A stretch of DNA of 64,000 bases from Zea mays (lineage: Eukaryota > Streptophyta > Magnoliopsida > Poales > Poaceae). The stretch is taken from the NCBI RefSeq assembly GCF_902167145.1, contig NC_050105.1, forward strand, positions 122,095,898-122,159,897. The letters are read 5' to 3'. Each line of letters begins with the position of its first letter. Within the stretch, counting starts at the first letter, position 1. Positions 35,201 to 46,464 of the stretch are shown here, piece by piece. The notes beneath the pieces are model-generated. The model was not told the origin of the DNA. It searched no databases and worked only from the letters and a program-made list of their open reading frames with translations. The translations under genes were made by a program, and so were the position numbers.

Positions 35201-37427
35201 AAGAAACCCTGTGGAACTTAAAAACTAACCCGCCATCCCTCGATCGTAAGAATATTTCACAGTTAAGTCCCTAGAATTAGCAGAAGAGCCCCTGGAAGTA
35301 TTATTTAGGTATAAATGTAATAGTAAAATACCTATAACCTTGTTTAATCCATATCTCATCTGTTTTAACTTCAAATTGATCCGTTCCAGTTGCATTAATT
35401 TTGTTTTAATACTGTTTATCACCTAGTACCTTTGTTTAGCCATGAAACTTAATTTAAAATCATTCGCTTGAATGACTCTATTGTAGGTACTAAATAACTC
35501 TAGAAATTCATAATTTCTTTATTCTAACTCCGATTTGATCCATTCAAATTGTGTTAGCTTCATAAAAATATTGTCTACGCCGTGGCAACATAAATTGTAC
35601 CATAGAACATATTTTTTTATAATTAGATATTTGTTTATCCTATGTTTAGTAGATTATGCCTTTTAACCAAAGTTAAATAGACCACGATAATGATTTGACT
35701 ATAATATGATTTCTAAACAAGTTATAATCTGGATTAAAGTTTACTTAACTATTTGGAGTATATTTTCTCATATGATGTATATTAACCAATTTATAATATA
35801 GTCTAACATTTACATCACATTTATCTTCCATAAATCATAACCCCTTAACTATAACTCCGAATTTAGTGATTCTTGTTCCTACGATCTTGTAGCGACGCGT
35901 AGACTATTATTATGCAGTTTGTACTTATGTTTGGTGTAATGTTAATTTTATTTATACATGTTTGTTTGTATTGCTACGACTAGCAGTGAGGACACGTGTT
36001 ACCTGAAGAGCAAGTTGGTACCTGGAATCTCAAGTCCCAGGCAAGTTGTGCCCTTGATCACTTCTTTTTACCCAGTCATATTCTGATTAATCATAATGAT
36101 CTGCATAGGTTAATTTTGATGGGACCCAATAGGTTACCCTAGTTTGATTATCTTTATACCTTGGCTCCACTAAACTTTTTGGGTAGTACCTTCTATTGCT
36201 TTATGTGGTTTTGGGTATGAAGATTACACTATTCATGATTATACTTTTGTTATCAGTTATTTATTGTTCATGTTAAGATCATTTTGTTAATTGGAACATG
36301 GAGAACCACCCGGGAAAACAGTGCTACCACAAGGGTTTAATGGGACGCCCTTGGCTGATTAACTAGGAAAGCTAGTGGATGACTACCTTACCTGAAAGGG
36401 GCAAGGGCAGTAGGGGAGTGGTCAGTGTAGGGAGTTCCTTGGTTGATTTTGCTGCGATGGCGGTCAGGCGAGGGATTCCTGCACTGGAGCTTCCTATAAA
36501 CTGCAGCGGGTTTTCTGAAGCTAGTGGAACTTTGTAAAGGCCTCGTAGTGTTACCCTGCCTCGCCTCCTCGGTAGAGGTGTATGGGATTTGTCATATGCA
36601 TTGCATCACAGGTAATGTTGTTACTTTTGTTCTACTACTTAATTGGGTTGGTATTTACTTATACTTAGTAATTGCTAATAAAATTTTGACCAACTTTAAA
36701 AGCAATGCTCAGCTACAACCATCCTCTTTGGTAAGCCTTACACTTCCTGAGCTCCCACCTTTGGCGAGTTCATGCACATTATTCCCCACAACTTGTTGAG
36801 CTATGAACGTATGTGAGCTCACTCTTGTTGTCTCACACCCCCCCACAGGTCAAGAACAGGTAACACAGGATGAGGCGCTTGGAAGATGCTGTGACAAGTT
36901 CGTGAGAGGTCTAGGCCGTCGTCTTCCAGTCAACTTTGGGTTGCTGGACCGTTGTCTCCTTATAATGTAATTATTTATTTATTTTGTACAAAACTCCTAT
37001 TATATAGTAAAGATGTGACATTCGGTCTTGTGCCATGATTCATCATATGTGTGAGACTTGGTCCCAGCACACCTGGTGATTATGTCCGCGCCCGGGTCTT
37101 GGTGCCCCAAAACCCGGGTGTGACAACAGATATCTTGTTCTTGTTCTAATCCCAACCAAAGCCACTTGTTTGTAGCATACCATTGATGATAGTGTGGTGC
37201 TTTTCAAATGTCTTGTTCCTTGACATGATGTTGTCTTTTGTGATTTCCACATTGCACTTTTCTCGGACATTCTTGATAGCAGTCGGGTAGACATGAGACT
37301 TCCACCCATTTTGGCATATGTCACCCTTGTTGTAGTACTCCACGAATGTGTCAAGAAGTGCCTTGTCCATATCATCATTCCAAGAAATGTAGCCCCTGCC
37401 CGAGCCTAACTTCTTACCCTTCTCCAT
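32292..37427 (-). pseudogene. PIF/Harbinger ORF1, Myb/SANT-like protein, split by a solo LTR
   Basis: The N-terminal part (37427-37126) encodes a trihelix Myb/SANT-like domain (YISWNDDMDKALLDTFVEYY, NGWKSHVYPTAI). The same exon resumes at 33570-33536 (DSDSVWEAYVA) and ends at a GTAAGT donor. After an intron, the last exon (about 32740-32292) encodes KEANGYRHKTFLYWDSI, FGKDHATGE and a C-terminus ending LPLILRKRWLFKQLKK. Removing 33576-37125 plus one 5-bp duplication joins the first two parts in frame. A TAG where a Trp is expected (FGWD-stop) is a further lesion. In active elements ORF1 binds the ends and helps the transposase enter the nucleus. Confidence 0.75.
33576..37125 (+). mobile_element. 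Solo LTR (3,550 bp) of a Tekay/Del-like family inside PIF ORF1
   Basis: It starts TGTAATGCCCAAAAATG and ends AACCCGGGTGTGACA. Flanks are ATGGA (33571-33575) and ACAGA (37126-37130), a target duplication differing by two transitions. The ORF1 reading frame is restored when the LTR is removed, which independently supports both ends. Fragments A, C and D belong to the same family. Inside, 34010-35180 is GC-rich and open in several frames (such as 34279-35058 minus) without recognisable domains. Confidence 0.85.
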
Positions 37428-37463
37428 ATCCTACAAATAAAAAAATTACAAAGGTTAGTAGAG

Positions 37464-38754
37464 TTATTGAGGAGCAACACAATATTTGCAAAAAAGAAAT
37501 ATTAAAAAAATTATCATACATTGTCCACGTCTCACTTGGTAATCATCAAACATTTGGTTAGCTTTGGTGTCCCTAAAGTTAGTCCATTGATTTGATGATT
37601 GCACATTGGTAATCATACTCACTTCACTTTGAACATCATGAGATTCAATAGATATTACTTGATCAACTTGGCCTAAAAGTAAATCATCCAATCTCTTTGC
37701 CTATCCCTTACAAAGTTGTGCAATATGCAACAAGCATTGATGATCCTAATCTGATTTTGTAAGTCAAAATATGAGTTTTTGCTTAATATAGCCCACCTCA
37801 TCTTCAATAGCCCAAACGTTCTCTCTATCACATTTCTAGTTGTTGAATGGCGCAAGTTGAACAATTCGTTGGCATTGGATGGGTTATTCCCTTGGGCAGC
37901 CCACTCATTTAAGTGGTAGCGAGTGGATCGATATGGAGCAAGAAAGCCTAGTCCATTGGTGTATCCAGCATCTAATAGATAATATTTTCCACTTGGAATA
38001 GCAAATGCATCGTCCCGAGACATGGCATCACGTAGCACACGTGAATCTGAAGCTGACCCTTCCCATCCAGCTAGAACATAAACAAACTTCATGTGTCGAT
38101 CACAAACACCCAAAACATTGGTGGTTATTTGTTGCTTCCTATTTCTATACCTCCCTTGATCACCCAAAGGTACAAAAACATCAATGTGTGTACCATCTAG
38201 TGCTCCAAGGCACTCTTCAAACCACCTCCACTTAGAATCTTCAGGTTGTACAGCTAAAGGATCAGGAAGCTTGATAAATTCATGGCATAATGATAGAACA
38301 CCTCTCAACACCTCATTGAAATAGCGGCTAATTGGTTCAAGTGACCACCCGTATGAGCTACGAATCATCCTTAGTGCCATGACCCACTACAAGCAAAAAG
38401 ATAGCAACCTTTTCTTCTACCGACACATTCAAGGTGTCACACATATCGCACCTCTCACGTAAGATAGTGCATAGGTCCGAAAAAGGATCTCTTAGTTAGA
38501 CACAAACTGTCATAGCAATAAACATTTGATCCTTGATACAGATTCCTTAGCATTTATTTTCGACCAGCTACATCTCTCTCTATCACCTCAGAGGGATCCA
38601 TAAGATGTCTAGGTCTTTTCCGATAATAATATTCCGCAATCATGCCCATGAAAGTTGCAACAAATAAAGATGCTACTCTCAGCCTCTTCTTCCTACGCCT
38701 CTCTCTCATTACCTCCAAATTTCTTCTAACCAATTCTAAGTTGTTGTGAGGCAT
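37464..38754 (-). pseudogene. PIF/Harbinger DDE transposase (HARBI1-like)
   Basis: The main open part (38380-37673, 235 codons) contains the DDE_4-type nuclease fold with the expected triad: Asp near residue 62 (LGALDGTHID), Asp near 137 (YLLDAGYTN) and Glu near 186 (TRNVIERTFG). An upstream segment (38754-38554) matches the basic N-terminal region. A downstream segment (37691-37464) in a shifted frame carries the usual C-terminal WTNFRDTKANQMFDDY. Frameshifts lie near 38380 and 37690, and the segment between N-terminus and nuclease (HTH region, SVEEKVAIFLLVVGH) is in another frame. The catalytic core itself is uninterrupted. The enzyme would cut at the TIRs with TAA/TTA targets. Confidence 0.8.
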
Positions 38755-39915
38755 CTACAGTAGATAAACCATACATCATAAGCACACTTGAGAAAACATT
38801 ATATATATATATATATCACTAATTCAAAGAAGAACAGGAGAATTGGTGTAATTTCAATCAAGTTTAAGATGTTTCGACTCTCTAAAAAAGGAGTTAGATA
38901 ATTTAAAACGGAGGAAGTACAGTCAGCCCCTGACAAAAAATAAGCGCTACTGAATTGGTGTGATCGTCTGGTCGATCAGAGCAAGTTGCGTCCTGATTAG
39001 TTTGGTCCTTGATTCTACCCACGCGTCCGCCGTGCTTCCCCTTCATCAGGAGGGCCGCGGGGTTTGATGCGCTCGTTGAGATTTGCAGGGTAGTACAACG
39101 GGCGCGCGACAAGAGATTCAGTAAACAAGCACGAAAGGAATCCATGGATGGACACTGCAGGGTGGCACAGCCTAAAGCATGGATTTTGCACATGCGGCAG
39201 CGAGAGTACTCATAGCTGTCGTGGAATTGGCAGCTAATACAGACTGAATCCAATGAAGACAAGAACATGCCACTCTTGCTCTCTGAAGATCTCCCTACCG
39301 TCGCCGTTGTCGTCAGGACAGCAACGAGTATCGACCCAATCAACCGGAATCGCAAGCGTCCGGATCCGGGCTCACACCTCCGACCGACAGCCACCGCGCA
39401 GAAAACAAGGCAGAGACCCGGTGATAAATCCCCGTGCCCCATCCTTTTCCATTCCCCACACCACCACCGAGTTCACCGGGGCTGGAGGAAGCGTCTACAA
39501 GACAAGGTGAGAGTTCCTATCATCTGCGTTCTCTAGGATTTTCGAACCCGTTTCTGCACCCCCAAATTTCTATGAGCTGTGGGGGTCGAGGACGGTCGAG
39601 GTGGGGGAAGGGTGCTCACCGTGTCGCGAGGGAAGGCTGGTGTCGAGGTGAGGCACGCGCAGAGCGGCGAGGATGGACCGGGAGGTGAGGCGAGGAGCCG
39701 AGGATGCGGCCGCCGCCGAGCGTCACGCGTCCAGAGCTGGGAGGGAGGGGAGAGGAATTGTTTTCTGTCTTCACAAGCTAGGAATCTCTTGTGGGCTTTA
39801 GATTTGGGCTAGGAAAGTGAGTGGAATGTTGATTTCCAATTTCAAGTGCATCCAAACAGGCTTGCCCTAGAATCTAATTCTAATTCAGCCCAATTCAGAC
39901 CAAACAAACAAGCCC
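38755..39915 (-). other. 5' flank of the PIF transposase
   Basis: About 1.2 kb between transposase and TIR. An AT microsatellite lies at 38795-38815, and a GC-rich part at 39300-39740 is open in several frames with no domain. It presumably contains promoter and leader, though I cannot point to a clear TATA box. Confidence 0.4.
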
Positions 39916-40778
39916 TAAGTGTAACAAAATACCAACCTAATTAAATAATTGATCATGGTAAAGAATAACAACTCCCATAATGCAAATGCATGGCAGGTTA
40001 AGTTTAATTCCATAAAGTACTCATGTGAGGGTCTGAGCCGCTCATGACCGTGAGCACGTCCGATATACCAGTTTTGCACTCTGCAGAGGTTGTACCCTTT
40101 ACCCACAAGTCGTGTATCCCATCTCGCCAGGGTTTGGAAGGCCCTTAGACACTCCTGAGGTGAATGGCTAGAGATCCACTATGAGGCCTTTAACAAAGTT
40201 TGACTAGCTTTAGAAAACCCGCTATGGTTTCGTTGAGAAGGGGGCGATATAGGAATCCCTCATCCGAAAAGACATCACAACATGATCAAACCAAGAACCT
40301 CCCTATACCGGCAGCTCCTCAAACCGCCTTTGCCCCATTTGGGTAAGGTAGTCCTCCACTAGCTTTTCTAATTAGTTGGTCAAGGGCGTCCCATACCACC
40401 CTTGTGGTAGCATTTTTTTCTCGGGTGGTTGCTCTATGTCCGAATTAACACAATAATCTTATCATGATCAATAATTAAGCTAACAATAATGATAAATCAT
40501 GATCATAATTCATATATAATATTAATCCCAAAACTAGGTAAAACCAGGTAGACATAGCAAGACTACCGAATAATTCATTTGTATGCAAGGTGTAGGGTAA
40601 ACAAAACTAGGTAACCTATTAGGCCCCATCAATTTAACCTAATCATGTCACGGTGATTATCAAGATCATTATTAGGATAAAGAATATGATCAAGGACATA
40701 ACTAGCCTTTTTGGTGCAACTTGAGATACTTCTCCAATTTGGTCTTTAGGAGTCTCGTGACCTCGCTTCTATTCGTAT

Positions 40779-40821
<43 letters not shown>

Positions 40822-40996
40822 AGGAGCAGGTAAAAATAACAGTACACCAAAAATGAAAACAAACTATTTAATAAAAATCTACGCATTGCTATGGGATCTT
40901 AGGTTCAAGAACCAATAAATTCAGAGCTAAAATAATCAAGTTCTGAATTATCTAAACTTCCTAGATTTATTTTCACGCTTAAATCATTTTCAGATA
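39916..40996 (-). repeat. LTR fragment C, right part of the split LTR
   Basis: The reverse complement follows on from fragment D and matches the upstream part of the solo LTR, with an (AT)n run expanded at 40780-40819. It ends abruptly at a Helitron-type 5' terminus, so the LTR has been interrupted a second time. Confidence 0.75.
40780..40819. repeat. (AT)n microsatellite
   Basis: A pure AT dinucleotide run of about 40 bp inside LTR fragment C. Confidence 0.95.
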
Positions 40997-41256
40997 TCTC
41001 TACTACTTATTAAGTACGCAATAGTAGCATGCCTTTTTGTGTTCTGCCGCGTAGTCTCTGACAGGTAGGGTCCGCTCGCTCCTGCGTGCATGCTCCAAAA
41101 AATAGAATTACTGCACATGTCACGCGCACAGGACGATACAAGCACCATGTGATAACAATTGTGCTGTTACATGCACAGGAGCACATATAAGCAGGTTACA
41201 ACACCAATTGGTGAGCAATATGGTACTAAAATTATTAATACAACCATATACGCCGT

Positions 41257-41955
41257 GTGAGGCCCATCTGCCGATTTGTGTTTGCGAGGCCCATCTATCG
41301 ATTTGTGTTCTGCGAGGCCCATCTCCGTGAAACCCTGCCCCCGCCCGCGGCCTCCAGCCCTGCGCGGCTGCGCCCCCGCCCGCATGCTCACCTTGCGCCG
41401 CCGCCCCCGCATGCTCGCCTTGCGCCGCCGCCCTCTTGTTCGCCTTCGTTGCGGACGCGGCCTCCAGTGTCCAGCGCAACCGCCGCTCCACCACCGCCGC
41501 TTCACCACCGCCGCTCTACCACCGCCGCTCCATCTTCTATCCCGCCGGCAACCTCCAGCCCTGCGCCATCCCCATTTGTGCGGCCTCTACCGTCCCCACC
41601 CCCGCACAGTTCGTGCAACCGTCTCCCCCTCTACAATCCCCACGTCGTCCACTACTGCATGCTTCCTCCCCACGACCTCCACTTCCTCAGACACCTTATA
41701 GAGCTCGATGGAGATAAACCGGGAGCATGTGTGGACTCTATCTCGTCCGAGCACGCGTTTTCACCAGAGTCGTGTTCCTGTACCACGCCGCCGCGCCGGG
41801 CCTCTACAGTGTCCGAGCGCGCCTGCAGTGGACCGAGGGGCGCTCAGCAGAGGCGAGGAGGGGCTTGCTCGGCCGACAACCGTGACTGCGCAGGCTACAA
41901 GGGGAGTAGTGAAGATCGACGGCGAGTTGCTCCACGACCGGTCTCTCCCGCTTGA
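41257..41955 (+). other. Proline/alanine/arginine-rich open frame of unknown nature
   Basis: A GC-rich, C-rich block shortly after the Helitron 5' end is open for 232 codons, with long runs of Pro, His and Arg. The composition suggests a captured first exon/5' UTR of a grass gene or simple low-complexity sequence. A GCGAGGCCCATCT-type word repeats at 41255-41330. No domain recognised. Confidence 0.3.
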
Positions 41956-42695
41956 GGAGTAAGGTAGTTTTTTTATTTAGAATCAAGACTGGTAGAGCGA
42001 TTCTCTAGGCTGTGTATGGTAATTCCATCATTCCTGCATTTGGTGGTACGATATACAAACCACACGATGAAAGAACCACTCTGCGCCTTGCATTGCAGGT
42101 CATATAGTTCTCTAGGCTGTTGCTTGCTTATTTTTCCATGCTTATTACTTTGTTTAGCATCCTCGTACTATATTTCCTTAGTCCTGTGCCCCTGTTTCTG
42201 AGTGGTGATATATAATGTTTGACCCTTTCATAAATTGTGTTTCATGCTTTAGTTTAGGTTACTAGATGTAGGAAAGGGGATATCTTGATTTTTAAGTCAT
42301 TTTTACTAATTCGACTCACTCCTAGAGTTAGTTGGCTCGGTCAAGTCTTACCTTTTCAAACTGTGGAAGTGATCACTGCTCTTGATAGCTTGACCTGTCA
42401 AACTGTCTACTGGTATAAATCAGCAATCTGAGTTAATGTTTCATGAGCTCACAATTGCAAAAAGACTCTTTTTTAAGACCGATCAAAACCGTATTTCATT
42501 ACCAAAGTAACGAAATTACAGAGTTCAACAAGTGCTATCTTTCTTTTTTCTTCTTCAGCACATTTCGTCATCTCTGTGTGCCTCTACTTGCTTTGGTGCA
42601 CAATTATTGGTGTCTAATTCAAACTGCACATGCGAAATTCTATCGATGCACTACTTTTTAGCGATGAATTAAAAAAAGGTAAACTTCAGCACATT

Positions 42696-43861
42696 CCAGT
42701 TTTATTTGCTTTCAACGCCATACTTAAACTACGTGCTTTCCTGGAAATCTGGTGTATGGCCTTTGGATCCAGCAACCAATTGTCCTAAAATCTAATGCAT
42801 GGTCTTTGGAGTATCATTTTCGTTGTTTCTTAGTGGTAACTTGGCTGCTTACCGCGGTCAGGGTTACTTGTACTGTTGCACTACTCCATATCAGCAGACT
42901 TTGTTTGGTAAGAAGCTGACCATTCAAAACTAGGCACCAATGCAATATATCATGATTGAACAATTTAAGTTATCCAGTTTTATTTGCTTTCAACGCCATA
43001 CTTAAACTACGTGCTTTCCTGGTCAGTTTGTGTTTATTTCAAATATTTTGTTCATTACCGAGCTAGCAAATAGCAATGATTAGTTTCTCAAAACATGTAG
43101 TGTGTTGTGTCGCTGCATCCGAATTGAGAAGGATCTTTGAATATGTTCCTATAGTTGTTACCTACTTACCATTGTGTTTTCTTAGAGTTAATCTTTGCTT
43201 CTCTAATTACCATTTTGTTTTTCTCAGAGTTAATCCCAAGCAGTGCAGACTCTCCAGCATCCGTGTTGCCTTTTTCTTCTTGTGCCCACAAGTATGGAGC
43301 ATCTGTCTTTTACAACCTCGTGTTGCTTCCAGTATACTGTCTTTCCATGAATTATGTCTACCTTTGAATTTTGGAAATTATAGAGTAATATACTTTATTG
43401 CTGATCCCAGACATCTAGGTGGTCCATTTATGGATATGTAGTTCTTTGCTTGGCACACAATCTTCCTTGTACTGTTTACTAAATTTAGGTGGACAAACAA
43501 AATGCTTCTGTAGTTTTCTTTGTCCATTAGCAAAATAACAAGTATTATCAGCTTTGATGAATGTTAAATATTGATGAGCAAAACTATGAAACATCTTATT
43601 ATGTAACCTAATCTAAGATTATTATGGGAGCGAGTGGGATTGTCATTGATTCAGTAACCTTAATATGATGTTCTCTTCGACTTGCCTTTCTGCTCACCTG
43701 GTCAGTTTGTGTTTATTTCAAATATTTTGTTCATTACCGAGCTAGCAAATAGCAATGATTAGTTTCTCAAAACATGTAGTGTGTTGTGTCGCTGCATCTG
43801 AATTGAGAAGGATCTTTGAATATGTTCCTATAGTTTTTACCTACTTACCATTGTGTTTTCT
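42696..43861 (+). repeat. Two interleaved direct-repeat pairs
   Basis: A 49-bp block occurs at 42696-42744 and 42974-43022. A block of about 162 bp starting GGTCAGTTTGTG occurs at 43021-43182 and 43700-43861 with few differences. The first block's second copy runs directly into the second block, suggesting stepwise segmental duplication. The rest of 41956-44027 shows no gene. Confidence 0.8.
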
Positions 43862-44027
43862 CATCAACATTTAACATTGTATAGCAGTTCTGTCATCATT
43901 GTATAGCAGTTCTGTCATCTTAGTTTGGCGTTGCTATGAAAATTCTGATAGAGAATACCAGTTTCTTTTCTCAGAATGTGAATACTTATGTTTTCTATAA
44001 TAATCATGGGTCGTTGTGACTATCCAG

Positions 44028-44090
44028 GGAAATTCGGAATTGTGTTCGCCTCAATTTCTGTACCCATCTTTGCAGCTCTGTATTGTCCAA
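44028..44090 (+). pseudogene. Nucleobase-ascorbate transporter exon fragment
   Basis: After a TATCCAG acceptor the frame reads GKFGIVFASISVPIFAALYC, a membrane segment strongly conserved in plant NAT/NCS2 permeases. The coding match ends after this block, and neighbouring exons are not seen. It is on the plus strand, opposite to the other captured fragments. The call rests on a short match. Confidence 0.55.
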
Positions 44091-44518
44091 CAAAACTTTG
44101 GTTAGTGCTTTCATGCTTTCATTTTGTGTTCTTAATACTATTTCTTTTATTATATTGAATATTTGAATGACCTGTTCTACTATTACAGTTTGAACATGTT
44201 TTGTTATGTCATGTCTATTACCAAATTGTAAAAGCGAATGAATTGTATTGAGAACAAATTTAAATTAAAATTCCAACTAATATATATGGACATGACAAAT
44301 TTGTGTGTATTAGGGGTATTTATTGGGGTATGAAGTTTATATAAAAGCATGCTTCCGGTATATAGAGGTTGATGCTAAATGATAGTTGAAAGGATTAGCT
44401 GGTAGTATGCTTTCTGTACGGTGCACTTGCACCTGCGCAACTTCATTCTTCTTCGCTTCTCTTAATTCTTCTTTCTATGTCTACAGTTCAATACAAAGTG
44501 AAACACCCTTAAGTGAGA

Positions 44519-44547
44519 CTAGGTGTGTGCTCGTGCGTTGCCACGAG
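44519..44547 (-). repeat. Helitron-type 3' terminus on the minus strand
   Basis: Read on the minus strand, a hairpin (stem CTCGTG/CACGAG, 6-nt loop) is followed by CACACACCTAG and then T. Hairpin, 11-bp spacing, CTAG end and following T are the defining 3' features of Helitrons. This element would extend to the right on the minus strand. Its 5' end was not found. Confidence 0.6.
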
Positions 44548-45780
44548 AGTTAAAGATTAGTATAAAATATAGATACGGAACGATAAACATCACTATGATA
44601 TTCAAAATTCATATGATAAAATATCATGTAACACTAATATCATGAACTGATGTCGAATAAACATTATAAGAAGTCGAACAGCCATGCTAAAATATTTATT
44701 CACAAGTACGACCAAGTACAGTTCAAGGAACAAATAACATGAAATGAAATACAAAAGGGCAACACATACAAACACCTGACCGGACTTCAGAAGCTAGCTC
44801 CAGCTTAAACCAGCTATAGAACTCCCCACCTTTCATCATGCTGATCATCAGGCTTTATCTGAGATGTCATACAGACACATACAGATTTTTCTCTGGTTTC
44901 TATTGATGCAGAACCTTCTCATCTGCATGTCATCTGGCTTGACATGTTGCATAGGCTTCTCCAATTCATAAGAATGAAGTATAAACGCTATTGTTTGGTG
45001 CACTGCCAACCTTTGCTTTGCTGGAACTAAGTCCTATGAAATCTACATCTACTTTTATCTGAGATGGCCTTGTTCTGGAAATAACGAACACGTCAGTATG
45101 ACGTTCAGTAAATGATACTGTGGAATATAAATTGAAAAATCTTCAGTTGCTTTCCAGCCATACAAAAATAAAAGTAGAAAACTGATTGTAGAAAGTGAAT
45201 GTATTGATATTTATTTTTATCTAATCTATATTATTATCATATTAACCAATACATTGTTTCGTATTTCTTATCCAAATCTAGGTAGCACTGATCCATTCCA
45301 TAGAAAATGGTGCATTACTTTGTGAGGAAAAACATTGAACTAATTTAAGGCAATGCTTGGTGACAAAATGCACCATATAAACGTTTGTGTGTACTGATAG
45401 TCAGAAAAGACCATAAATTGCAAGCAAAGTATCTTTTGATTTATTATTAGCACCGATGTTCCATTAAATTGCAATACACTATATGGTGAGCGCCACGTGT
45501 ACTATATTTCTTGCACCATGCCGCAGAGGCCACCAGCAACATGCTCGCCCTATGCTGTAGAGGCTGTATCGACGCTCGCCGATACGCTGCTTATCGTATC
45601 AGCGCGCGCGACATGGAGGGTCGTGTAGTAGTCAGGCAGAGCATCCGCTTTATTTGTTCCGCATCGTGAAATGTAACCTCTGGCTTCATTGAAATCTGCC
45701 ACAAAAGGGAAACCAGCAAACGGGAATTACATTGCAGAATTCAATTGCCACAAAAGAAATCTGGCGTTTTCTTAGAGTAC

Positions 45781-46194
45781 CAGGAAGACGATTGTAATCC
45801 GGTTCTATTCCATTCCCATTGATATCCTTGTGGTTTGGTGTCATGTATTTGCCAACTGTGACGACAATACCAGAACCATCATGAAGTTCAAATACAGATT
45901 GGATTAAGCCCTGCATCACCCTAGACTGTTGTTACCAGACACAAAAAGGGCATAATATAATCCTGTTGATCATAGGGAAAGAAAACGTCACAATATCCTC
46001 TTTTGGGTGGTTCAAACCTTGCCAAAAGTCCTTTCGCCAACAAGAACAGCTTTGCAATTGTCATGAAGTGCTGAAGCAACCTAAAAAATTATTGGTGCGT
46101 GAGCTTTGACTACATGCCATTTCATTACTGTCGGTGGACGCAAATGTGTACTTACTATTTCACTGGCGCTTGCTGTCCTATTATTCACCAGCAA
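45781..46194 (-). pseudogene. CtpA-like C-terminal processing protease, three-exon fragment
   Basis: Exons 46194-46156 (LLVNNRTASASEI), 46080-46018 (VASALHDNCKAVLVGERTFGK) and 45910-45781 (GLIQSVFELHDGSGIVVTVG, then YMTPNHKDINGNGIEPDYN) have canonical GT/AG borders and stay in phase. They carry the S41 serine region (TASASEI) and the lysine region (VGERTFGK) of the Ser-Lys dyad known for tail-specific proteases that mature photosystem II D1. The PDZ and upstream exons are absent, so this is a gene fragment. Confidence 0.75.
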
Positions 46195-46464
46195 CTGTCA
46201 CAAGATGTAGATAAACATATGAGACATATTATGTTACATTTTATGATTTAACTTTAAATATTGTTATATGAAAAATCTTCAATTTGATGCTAGGTTTCTT
46301 AAAGAACAAAGACGTAGATAGAGTCTACACTTTCTACAAAATAGTTTCTTGTAATTTCATTATGATGTAAAAGAAATCTATTTGTTTGACAGAGGGACTT
46401 TGTCATTTAATCCTTTTAATGATGTTTTCTTTGCAATAATGTCATGATTGGTCCTACAAGATCA

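Noticed and set aside
41257..41955. Proline-rich protein gene
   Set aside because: It is low in complexity, with no splice or domain support; kept only as an unassigned block.
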